Shown piece after piece: positions 6,499 to 12,390 of a stretch of 16,832 bases of DNA; the stretch's first letter is position 1; each line of letters begins with the position of its first letter. This DNA comes from JANNSW01 sp031431235 (GTDB lineage: Bacteria; Pseudomonadota; Alphaproteobacteria; Rhizobiales; Hyphomicrobiaceae). Made by a program: the position numbers and the translations under genes. The DNA lies in assembly GCA_031431235.1 (NCBI GenBank), contig JANPDA010000257.1:1-16832 (forward strand), read 5' to 3'. The notes below the pieces were generated by a model that saw only the letters and a program-made list of their open reading frames with translations, did not search any database and was not told where the DNA came from.

Positions 6499-6614
6499 CA
6501 GGAACCGAGCGGGGGGACGCCGCAGCTCGAATCTACTCGACTTCCAATGCCTGGCGATTGGTGCGATGGTGATTTGCAGCGCTTGGACTAGAAAATTTTT
6601 CTCGAGGTTGTGCG

Positions 6615-7430
6615 ATGTTGCGAAACGGGGCTGCCGCAGCCGTGAGCGAGGCGCAAGTGGCCGCCTTCGAGGCGGACGGCGCGGTCGCGATGCGCGGCCT
6701 GTTCACTGACTGGGTCGATCTGCTCGCCGCCGGCATCGAGAAGAACATCGCGAGCCCGAGCACGGACGCCCGCATCTACGACGGCAAGGGCGGCGGGCGT
6801 TTTTTCGGCGACTTCTGCAATTGGGGGCGGATCCCCGAGTTCGAGCAGTTCATCCTCAACTCGCCGGCTGCCGCCGTCGCCGCCCGCCTGATGCGCTCGC
6901 GCTCGGTGCGCCTCTTCCACGAGCACGTCCTCGTCAAGGAGCCGGGCGCCGACGTGCCCACACCCTGGCACCAGGACGCGCCCTATTACTGCGTCAAGGC
7001 CGAGCAGACCTGCAGCCTCTGGATTCCCCTCGATTCCGTGCCGCGCGAGCGCGCCGTCGAATTCGTCGGCGGCTCCCATCTCTGGGGCAAGGATTACCGC
7101 CCCGAGCGTTTCAACAAGACGGCGCTGAACGAGGGTGACAGCCGCGATGCGGTGCCCGATATCGAGGCCAACCGCGACAAGTTCGAGATCCTCGGCTGGG
7201 CGCTCGAGCCGGGCGATGCCGTCGCCTTCCAGTATACGACGCTGCATGGCGCGCCCGCCAACACCTCGAAGGCATCTCGCCGGCGCGCGTTCTCGCTGCG
7301 GATGGTGGGCGATGGGGCAAGCTTCTTCCGCGAGGCGGGCAAAGTCACCTCGCCGCCGATGCGCGACGTGCAGCTCCAATCCGGCGATCCGCTGTCGGGT
7401 CCGGAGTTCCCGCTGCTGTACGGGGCGTGA
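6615..7430 (+). CDS. Phytanoyl-CoA dioxygenase (PhyH) family Fe(II)/2-oxoglutarate oxygenase
   Basis: The 271-aa protein belongs to the PhyH family of non-haem iron oxygenases, which hydroxylate small molecules using O2 and 2-oxoglutarate. The iron-binding triad is visible: H119-x-D121 in TPWHQDAPYY and H211 in TTLHGAPAN. An arginine-rich segment (RRRAFSLR, 222-229) follows where the co-substrate-binding arginine is expected. SLWIPLD (134-140) and GSHLWG (153-158) are typical family blocks. No signal peptide is seen, so it is cytoplasmic. The substrate cannot be inferred; bacterial members act on many compounds. It diverges from rpmI and ends at a strong hairpin shared with the convergent VWA gene. 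Confidence 0.88.
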   Translation: MLRNGAAAAVSEAQVAAFEADGAVAMRGLFTDWVDLLAAGIEKNIASPSTDARIYDGKGGGRFFGDFCNWGRIPEFEQFILNSPAAAVAARLMRSRSVRLFHEHVLVKEPGADVPTPWHQDAPYYCVKAEQTCSLWIPLDSVPRERAVEFVGGSHLWGKDYRPERFNKTALNEGDSRDAVPDIEANRDKFEILGWALEPGDAVAFQYTTLHGAPANTSKASRRRAFSLRMVGDGASFFREAGKVTSPPMRDVQLQSGDPLSGPEFPLLYGA

Positions 7431-7434
7431 AAGG

Positions 7435-7456
7435 GGGGCGACCGGCAGGTCGCCCC
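7435..7456. terminator. Perfect 9-bp hairpin between convergent PhyH and VWA genes
   Basis: GGGGCGACC at 7435-7443 pairs perfectly with GGTCGCCCC at 7448-7456 around a GGCA loop. It lies 4 nt after the PhyH stop and 15 nt beyond the VWA stop on the other strand, so it can serve both genes. On the minus strand it is followed by CCCTTTC; there is no long T run. Confidence 0.6.
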
Positions 7457-7471
7457 GTCCGCAATGTCCCG

Positions 7472-8815
7472 TCAATAGGACTGCTGCGACTTGGTCTTGT
7501 GCTGGTCGGCGCGCATGGCCTTGCGGGTCTTGCCCCATTGCGCCTCGTCGTCGAGGGCGGCGGCCTGACTTTCGGCGCTCGCTGCCACGCCGTTCAGCAC
7601 GCCGGCCGCCGCGCCGCCGAGCCGACCAGCTGCATCCTTCAGATAGGCGGCATTCTCCTCGAGCAACTTTTTCGCCGCCTTGACATCGCCCTTGTCGCGC
7701 AGCTCCACCGCCTGCTCGTTGCGCTCATTGGAGACCTGCACTGCGACGTCGGTCATCACCGGCTCATTGATGCTGGCGTTGGCTTCCTCGGTTTTCTCGG
7801 TCACGCGGACCTTGATGCCCGCGCTCGCCTCGGTGGGCGTCGTCTCGCCCTTGCCGAGATAGCTCAACCGCACATCGGCGACATCGGCCTCACCCACGGT
7901 GGCACCTTCGGGTACCTCGACCTCAAGCAGCAGGTACTTCTGCTGCTTGCCATAGAGCTGGTTCAAGCGCGCGGTGACGCTCTGGCCCTTGATCTCGGCC
8001 TCGCGGCCGAGCATGCGGATCGGCTTCCAGCCTGCGCGGCACTCGATGTGAATGATGATCTCGCTGGCGGCGACCGAGAGCACGTCGCCGAACTCGCTGT
8101 TGAAGATCCGGACCAGGTCGTCGCCGGTCTCGGCGAAAGCGTGGTTGCCGTCGGAATTGTAGGCGAGCTTGGCCATCAGGTCCTCGTTGTAGCCCAGGCC
8201 CAGGCCGATCGTCGTCACCGAGATGCCCTTGCTGCCGGCCCGCCGGCCGAGCGCGGCAAGCTCCTCGGGGCTCGAAGGACCCACATTGGCCAGACCATCG
8301 GAGATCAGGATCACCCGGTTGACCTTGTCACGTGCAATGAACTTCTCGACCTCGCGGATGCCCTGGTCGGTGCCGGCGTAGAGGGCGGTGTTGCCATTGG
8401 CGGTGAGCTGGGCGATCAGGCGCTCGAGCGCACCGTGATCCGTCACCTTGCTGGCCGGAGCCAACAACTCGACCTCGTGGTTGTAGGCGACGACGGCGGC
8501 GATATCGCTGCTGCCGAGCCGCGACAGGCCCATGATCGCGGCCTCGCGCGCCTTGCCGATCTTGTCCTCGGACTGCATCGAGCCCGAGCGGTCGATCACG
8601 ATCGCGACGTTGACGGGCATGCGCGAGGCGCCCGTATCGCCGGCGGCGCCTTCGAGGCCAATGCGCAAATAGATGGTGCGCGTGCCCTTGGCAGCAACCG
8701 CGGCCTGACCCGGCTCGGCCTGCAGCTTGACTGCAGCAGCGCTAGCGGCTGCCGGCAGTGTGACAGTGGCGGCAGCAAGCAGTGTTGCCGCGCCTATCAG
8801 CGACATGACATGCAT
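7472..8815 (-). CDS. Exported von Willebrand factor type A domain protein
   Basis: The 447-aa protein starts with a hydrophobic signal sequence (about 1-26, likely cleavage near AAASA-A at 25/26; no lipobox cysteine). A VWA domain spans about 67-250. Its metal-ion-dependent adhesion site is complete: DRSGSM (75-80), a threonine in GNTALYAG (T143) and ISDGLANVG (171-179). A beta-rich domain follows (about 250-345), then a charged helical C-terminus (about 355-440). This resembles periplasmic YfbK-like or chloride-channel-type VWA proteins, which usually mediate protein-protein contacts; the partner is unknown. The start is supported by an AAGGAGG ribosome binding site about 10 nt upstream. It appears monocistronic, with no MoxR ATPase or other usual VWA partner nearby. 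Confidence 0.85.
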   Translation of the reverse strand: MHVMSLIGAATLLAAATVTLPAAASAAAVKLQAEPGQAAVAAKGTRTIYLRIGLEGAAGDTGASRMPVNVAIVIDRSGSMQSEDKIGKAREAAIMGLSRLGSSDIAAVVAYNHEVELLAPASKVTDHGALERLIAQLTANGNTALYAGTDQGIREVEKFIARDKVNRVILISDGLANVGPSSPEELAALGRRAGSKGISVTTIGLGLGYNEDLMAKLAYNSDGNHAFAETGDDLVRIFNSEFGDVLSVAASEIIIHIECRAGWKPIRMLGREAEIKGQSVTARLNQLYGKQQKYLLLEVEVPEGATVGEADVADVRLSYLGKGETTPTEASAGIKVRVTEKTEEANASINEPVMTDVAVQVSNERNEQAVELRDKGDVKAAKKLLEENAAYLKDAAGRLGGAAAGVLNGVAASAESQAAALDDEAQWGKTRKAMRADQHKTKSQQSY

Positions 8816-9126
8816 CGTGGTGATGCCTCCTTGAAGATGGCATGAGTGAAGGAAAACACCGCCTCAGATGGGCGCGAAAATCAGGCGGAATGAAGGGACT
8901 AACGCATGGATACTGGCGCCGGACTGCCAAATGAGGTGATATTTTGGTAATGTCGCCAGCGGACTATTGTTTGGAGCCGTGCGGGAGGGTGGATGTCGTC
9001 TCACGCGCGAGCATTTGTCAGATGCGGATGTGGCAGCTGTTGCCCGCCGAGGCGGGATTGCCAGGAGCGCCGGCTCGGGGGTAGATCGGCCGGACACGAG
9101 CAGCCCAGTGCCAGTGAGCCACCGCC
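8816..9126. other. 311-bp divergent intergenic region
   Basis: This region separates the VWA gene (minus) from the MaoC pair (plus) and should hold both promoters. I see no convincing -35/-10 pair on either strand. The stretch around 8935-8975 is less GC-rich than its surroundings and is the likeliest promoter site. A nested hairpin lies at 9031-9063 (outer TGGCA/TGCCA, inner CCCGCC/GGCGGG). Short reading frames here have no recognisable product. Confidence 0.5.
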
Positions 9127-9615
9127 ATGCTCGCCTATGAGGATTTCCCGGTCGGGCACGAGCGCGAGCTCGGGCAAAAGCTCGTGACCGCCGAGGAGGT
9201 GATCGCGTTCGCGCGCGAATTCGATCCGCAACCCTTTCATTTGGACGAAGCGGCGGCGAAGGCTTCGCTGCTGGGTGGCCTCGCCGCATCGGGCTGGCAT
9301 AGTTGCGCAATGCTGATGCGGCTGCTCTGCGACGGGTTGCTGAAGGACACCGCGAGTTTGGGCTCGCCCGGGCTCGAGGAGGTGCGCTGGCTGAAGCCGG
9401 TGCTGGTCGGCGATACCATCAGCGCGCGCATGAAGGTGACGGAGGCCCGCCTCTCCCGGAGCCGGCCGGGCGTCGGTATCCTGCGGGTGCTCTATGAGGT
9501 GAGGAACGGCAAGGGCGAGGTGGTGATGACCTGGGACGGCCTGCAGCTGCTGGCCACGCGGGCGAGCCTGGAGCCGGCGCCTGCGGCAGGGCGCAAACAG
9601 GCGAGGTCACGATGA
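9127..9615 (+). CDS. MaoC-like (R)-specific hydratase family protein, copy 1
   Basis: The 162-aa protein has a single hot-dog domain of the MaoC dehydratase family, which typically hydrates enoyl-CoA thioesters. The hydratase-2 motif is intact: the catalytic dyad D33 and H38 lie in FDPQPFHLDEAAAKAS, followed by LGGLAASGWHS. RWLKPVLVGDTI (87-98) is also typical. Many stand-alone members have no assigned substrate. It overlaps the next gene by 4 nt (ATGA), and the two proteins are clearly paralogous over residues 20-100. The first copy is shorter and lacks the insert found in the second. No good Shine-Dalgarno sequence precedes the ATG at 9127. The C-terminus (GRKQARSR) is basic. Confidence 0.88.
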   Translation: MLAYEDFPVGHERELGQKLVTAEEVIAFAREFDPQPFHLDEAAAKASLLGGLAASGWHSCAMLMRLLCDGLLKDTASLGSPGLEEVRWLKPVLVGDTISARMKVTEARLSRSRPGVGILRVLYEVRNGKGEVVMTWDGLQLLATRASLEPAPAAGRKQARSR

Positions 9616-10205
9616 CGAAGTTCTACGAGGACCACGAGGCCGGCGACGAGCACGAGTTCGGCAGCAGCACCTTCACGGCCGAGGCGATCCGCGCCTTTGC
9701 GCTCGCCTACGATCCGCAACCCTTCCACCTCGACGAGGCGGCGGCCAAAGCCTCCCTGTTCGGCGGGCTGTGTGCCTCTGGCTGGCATACGGCGGCGGTC
9801 TGGATGAAGCTGATGGTCGCCTACCAGCAGCGGGTGGCCAAGGCAATGGCCGGGCGCGGGGAGCCAGTCGCCAAGCCCGGACCTTCGCCGGGCTTCAAGC
9901 AGTTGCGCTGGCTGAAGCCGGTGATGGTGGGCGACACCATCCGTTATCGCTCGCGTACGACTGGAAAGCGCGACTTGAAATCCAAACCCGACTGGGGCCT
10001 GGTGTTCAGCGAGAACGAGGGCTTCAACCAGAACGGCGAGCTGGTGTTCTCCTTCCTCGGCCAGGTGCTGGCCGAGCGGCGGGTGCTGCTTGCAACTTCC
10101 AGCGAACCGGCGCCGGCGGGCGAAGGTAGCGCCGATCCCCGCCGCGAGGCCGCCCTCCTCGCCCGCCGCCGCGCAAAGCGCAAGCGCCAGAAGAAGCAGC
10201 GCTGA
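9612..10205 (+). CDS. MaoC-like (R)-specific hydratase family protein, copy 2
   Basis: This second hot-dog hydratase (197 aa) keeps the dyad D34 and H39 in YDPQPFHLDEAAAKAS, then FGGLCASGWHT. It differs from copy 1 by an insert of about 12-17 residues around 72-95 (rich in Gly, Pro and Lys) before RWLKPVMVGDTI. It also has a C-terminal tail that becomes strongly basic (LLARRRAKRKRQKKQR). The ATG lies inside the stop of copy 1 (ATGA) with GAGG about 6 nt upstream, so the two are translationally coupled. A heteromeric or two-hot-dog assembly is plausible but is inference. The substrate is unknown. Confidence 0.88.
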   Translation: MTKFYEDHEAGDEHEFGSSTFTAEAIRAFALAYDPQPFHLDEAAAKASLFGGLCASGWHTAAVWMKLMVAYQQRVAKAMAGRGEPVAKPGPSPGFKQLRWLKPVMVGDTIRYRSRTTGKRDLKSKPDWGLVFSENEGFNQNGELVFSFLGQVLAERRVLLATSSEPAPAGEGSADPRREAALLARRRAKRKRQKKQR

Positions 10206-10313
10206 CTCACTTCCGTTCGACCCGATCGGTCTATTGGCGCCGAACGCCTCTGATCGTAGCGCTTGTTGGGTTGTGGGGCTCGCTGTCACCACGGCAAGGA
10301 AGGGGAGGATCTG

Positions 10314-10607
10314 TTACAACTCATCGAGTTTTGGCAGATCGCGCGCGGTGTGCCTGACATGCAGGACGATGACCGTCTTCTCGATCACTGTGAAGTAGAT
10401 ACGGTACGGGTATTTTTGCGGGCTGAGAATGCGAATGTCGGATCGGCTGCTCACAATCCCGAGCGACGGTCGCCGCTTCAGGGTATCAAATCGCTGCCGC
10501 AGATGCCGACGCACACGATCGGCCGCGGCGGAGTCTGCGTGCGCGAGGAGGTAGTCGCGGATCTCCGCAAGGTCGGCAACCGCACGAGGCCGGAACTCGA
10601 GCTTCAT
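10314..10607 (-). CDS. RelE/ParE-family toxin of a type II toxin-antitoxin system
   Basis: The 97-aa basic protein has the RelE/ParE fold pattern: an N-terminal MKLEFRPRAVADLAEIRDYL strand-helix, a long second helix, then the terminal strands YPYRIYFTVIEKTVIVLHVRH (about 66-86) and a HTARD end. ParE-like members poison DNA gyrase and RelE-like members cleave mRNA on the ribosome; the sequence does not separate these firmly, though YRIYF...VLHVRH is closer to ParE. It starts 6 nt after the antitoxin stop, so the pair is co-transcribed with antitoxin first. The pair is antisense to the flanking plus-strand genes. Confidence 0.85.
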   Translation of the reverse strand: MKLEFRPRAVADLAEIRDYLLAHADSAAADRVRRHLRQRFDTLKRRPSLGIVSSRSDIRILSPQKYPYRIYFTVIEKTVIVLHVRHTARDLPKLDEL

Positions 10608-10613
10608 CGTGAC

Positions 10614-10859
10614 TCACGGACTGCGCGGCTCGACCCATGGGGTGTTCAACACGGCGTCGACGTCCGTCTGGAGTGCGAACTCACCACGTCGTGCGCCGGC
10701 AAGCTCGGGTTCGAGGATCGCGAGCTCGGCCTCGGAAAGTTGGTAGGCCTGATCGGCGGTGAGATCGGCAAGCGCGTCGGCAATCAAATCCTGCTGCGGC
10801 TCCGGCAGCGTGCGAACCTTGTCGAACAGGACTTCGAGTCTCGAGTTTGTGCTCGGCAT
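10614..10859 (-). CDS. Antitoxin partner of the RelE/ParE toxin
   Basis: The small acidic 81-aa protein lies directly upstream of the toxin. Its central part YQLSEAELAILEPELAGARR, followed by GEFALQTDVDAVL, is the pattern of C-terminal toxin-binding segments in ParD/RelB-like antitoxins. The N-terminal 35 residues (LFDKVRTLPEPQQDLIADAL) look helical and may dimerise or bind DNA; no clear ribbon-helix-helix motif is visible. It should neutralise the toxin and repress the pair. The ATG at 10859 is the only good start. An imperfect palindrome sits just upstream. Confidence 0.75.
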   Translation of the reverse strand: MPSTNSRLEVLFDKVRTLPEPQQDLIADALADLTADQAYQLSEAELAILEPELAGARRGEFALQTDVDAVLNTPWVEPRSP

Positions 10860-10862
10860 GCC

Positions 10863-10878
10863 GATACCCTAGCATATC
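10863..10878 (-). promoter_or_regulatory. Possible operator upstream of the antitoxin gene
   Basis: GATACCCTAGCATATC is an imperfect 16-bp palindrome (matching GATA/TATC ends and CTAG centre, two mismatched positions per half). It ends 4 nt from the antitoxin start codon. Autoregulated toxin-antitoxin operons commonly have an operator in this position. The call rests only on symmetry and location. Confidence 0.3.
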
Positions 10879-10919
10879 AGCTCATCGCTGGGTAGCTCGC
10901 TGTGCCACGGCGGTCGTAC

Positions 10920-10948
10920 TTGATTTTGCCGCCCGACATGGCCATTGT
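10920..10948 (+). promoter_or_regulatory. Candidate infA promoter
   Basis: TTGATT at 10920-10925 and CATTGT at 10943-10948 are separated by 17 bp. The -35 element is good and the -10 element weaker. A start near 10955 would leave about 25 nt before infA. The preceding gene pair reads the other way, so infA needs a promoter here. Confidence 0.4.
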
Positions 10949-10980
10949 CCCCCACCGCACAACAACCCCTCCGAGGAGAT

Positions 10981-11199
10981 ATGGCGAAAGAAGAGCTGCT
11001 CGAATTTCCAGGCGTCGTCACCGAGCTCCTGCCGAATGCGACCTTCCGCGTGAAGCTCGAGAATGGGCACGAGGTCATCGCGCATACAGCCGGCAAGATG
11101 CGCAAGAACCGCATTCGTGTCCTCGCCGGGGACAAAGTCCACGTCGAGATGACGCCTTATGACCTCACCAAGGGACGCATCACCTATCGTTTCAAGTAG
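10981..11199 (+). CDS. infA: Translation initiation factor IF-1
   Basis: IF-1 occupies the ribosomal A site on the 30S subunit and helps IF-2 and IF-3 select the start codon. The protein is exactly 72 aa, the family norm, from MAKEELLEFPGVV to KGRITYRFK, with the OB-fold core NATFRVKLENGHEVIAHTAG and KMRKNRIRVLAGDKVHVEM. The frame is open to an earlier GTG at 10945, but the ATG at 10981 gives the standard N-terminus and has GAGGAG immediately upstream. maf and yacG follow on the same strand. Confidence 0.97.
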   Translation: MAKEELLEFPGVVTELLPNATFRVKLENGHEVIAHTAGKMRKNRIRVLAGDKVHVEMTPYDLTKGRITYRFK

Positions 11200-11233
11200 G
11201 CCGGACAGCTCGCGCGGCGAGACGCTGCGGCGG

Positions 11234-11905
11234 ATGCGTGCCCGCTCGAAGCCGACGGGCCGGCGCGCGGAGTTGCGCCCCAAGCTCGTGCTCGCGAGCG
11301 CAAGCCCGCGCCGCTTGGCCTTGCTCGCCCAGGTCGGGATCGAGCCAGATGCGCTGCGCCCCGCCTCGATCGACGAAACCCCGGGCAAGGGGGAGATGCC
11401 GCGTGCCTACGCGGTCCGCGTCGCCCGCGAGAAGGCCGAGGGTGCGCGCGAGCTGATGAAGAACGACGCCGATCTGGCGGACGCCTACATTCTTGCCGCT
11501 GATACGGTGGTGGCGCATGGACGCAGGATCCTGGTCAAGCCCCAGTTCGTCGAGGAGGCGGTCGCCTCCCTGCAGCTGTTGTCGGGACGCTCCCACCGGG
11601 TCTTCACGGCGGTACATCTGATCACACCCGACGATCAGGTGAAGAAGCTCGTCGTGATGACGCGCGTGCGCTTCAAGCGGCTCTCCTCGGAAGAGATCGA
11701 CAGCTATATCGCGTCCCGCGAATGGCGGGGCAAGGCCGGCGGCTACGCGATCCAGGGCCTCGCCGGCACGTTCGTGCAGAAGCTGGTCGGCTCCTACACC
11801 AATGTGGTGGGCCTGCCGCTCTCCGAAGTCGTGCAGCTGCTGGTGAAAGAGGGCATGCCGGTCTACTTCAATTGGCTGAAATTCGGCGAGGCCGATGCCG
11901 AGTAG
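11234..11905 (+). CDS. maf: Maf family nucleoside triphosphate pyrophosphatase (YhdE-like)
   Basis: Maf proteins hydrolyse non-canonical or excess NTPs (dTTP, UTP and modified nucleotides) to the monophosphate. The signature blocks are present: LASASPRRLALL (20-31), AADTVVA with the catalytic aspartate D90, and EWRGKAGGYAIQGLAG (163-178), the last pointing to the dTTP/UTP-type (YhdE) subgroup. I chose the ATG at 11234, 34 nt after infA, giving 223 aa. The frame extends to 11159 inside infA, but an N-terminus there would add 25 non-conserved residues. The stop overlaps yacG by 11 nt. A maf gene after infA is a common alphaproteobacterial order. Confidence 0.92.
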   Translation: MRARSKPTGRRAELRPKLVLASASPRRLALLAQVGIEPDALRPASIDETPGKGEMPRAYAVRVAREKAEGARELMKNDADLADAYILAADTVVAHGRRILVKPQFVEEAVASLQLLSGRSHRVFTAVHLITPDDQVKKLVVMTRVRFKRLSSEEIDSYIASREWRGKAGGYAIQGLAGTFVQKLVGSYTNVVGLPLSEVVQLLVKEGMPVYFNWLKFGEADAE

Positions 11906-12125
11906 CAACGACGCCGAGCGCGATCGAGGCGCCAAGTGCCCGATCTGCGGCAAGCCGACCGTGTTGGCGTTGCGTCCATTCTGCTCGAAGCGCTGCGCCG
12001 ACATCGACCTCGGACGCTGGCTCGGCGGTCGCTATGCGGTTGCGGGCCATGCCGACACCGAGGAGGACGGCGAGGTGGAGAGCGAGTCCAAGGACACGCC
12101 GCCACCGGCGCGGGAGCTGAACTAG
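11895..12125 (+). CDS. yacG: DNA gyrase inhibitor / zinc-binding protein YacG
   Basis: YacG is a small zinc protein that binds GyrB and inhibits gyrase in E. coli. The four zinc ligands are C15 and C18 (CPIC) and C30 and C34 (PFCSKRC), followed by the conserved ADIDLGRWLGGRYAVAG. The C-terminal 25 residues are acidic and probably disordered. At 76 aa it is within the family range. It starts inside the end of maf (11-nt overlap), so it is translationally coupled. The RNase E/G gene that often sits between maf and yacG in alphaproteobacteria is absent. Confidence 0.93.
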   Translation: MPSSNDAERDRGAKCPICGKPTVLALRPFCSKRCADIDLGRWLGGRYAVAGHADTEEDGEVESESKDTPPPARELN

Positions 12126-12390
12126 TGGTCCAGATCCGACGTTTGCATCCCCAGGCAGCGCGCGCCCGAGCAAACATCAAATTCAAAAGCTCCACTCGGG
12201 AGTTGCCGGGTTCGACCTACGCTTCATCATCCACCAATCCGACATCCCGGTCGATTGCCGGCCTCGGCTGGCCAGTATCGCATTGGGCAGTCGCCGTCAT
12301 GTGCACCGGGAAAACGGGTACGAGGATGCTTGGCGGAGCTTGGCCTGCCCATTCCCCGACTACGAACGATCACACGGATTGGCCATCAAC
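12126..12390. other. 265-bp intergenic region between yacG and the hydantoinase operon
   Basis: No gene is convincing here. The hydantoinase B frame stays open back to 12283, but the added residues are unlike the family. The region holds a degraded palindromic repeat (12241-12271). I looked for a tRNA-Phe, which often follows yacG in alphaproteobacteria, and found none. The operon promoter must lie here, but no clear -35/-10 pair with normal spacing is visible. Confidence 0.5.
12241..12271 (+). repeat. Partial, degraded copy of the rplT-pheS palindromic repeat
   Basis: These 31 bases align without gaps to 5565-5595, matching at 26 positions, including CATCCCGG and the 16-base TGCCGGCCTCGGCTGG. 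The rest of the 5561-5706 element is not recognisable downstream, so this is a truncated or decayed copy. Confidence 0.6.

Noticed and set aside
6588..6602. GAAAATTTTTC palindrome upstream of the PhyH gene
   Set aside because: It is short, sits within 25 nt of the start codon and has no paired promoter element; most likely just a locally AT-rich patch.
8864..9310. 148-codon minus-strand frame between the VWA and MaoC genes
   Set aside because: Arg/Pro-rich composition, overlap with the start of the MaoC gene and no recognisable motif indicate a shadow frame.
11159..11233. Upstream start for maf inside infA
   Set aside because: It would add 25 non-conserved residues and overlap infA by 41 nt; the ATG at 11234 gives a normal-length Maf.
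12126..12390. tRNA-Phe or small gene after yacG
   Set aside because: No cloverleaf, GAA anticodon loop or T-arm consensus was found, and the in-frame extension of the hydantoinase B gene back to 12283 has no family similarity.
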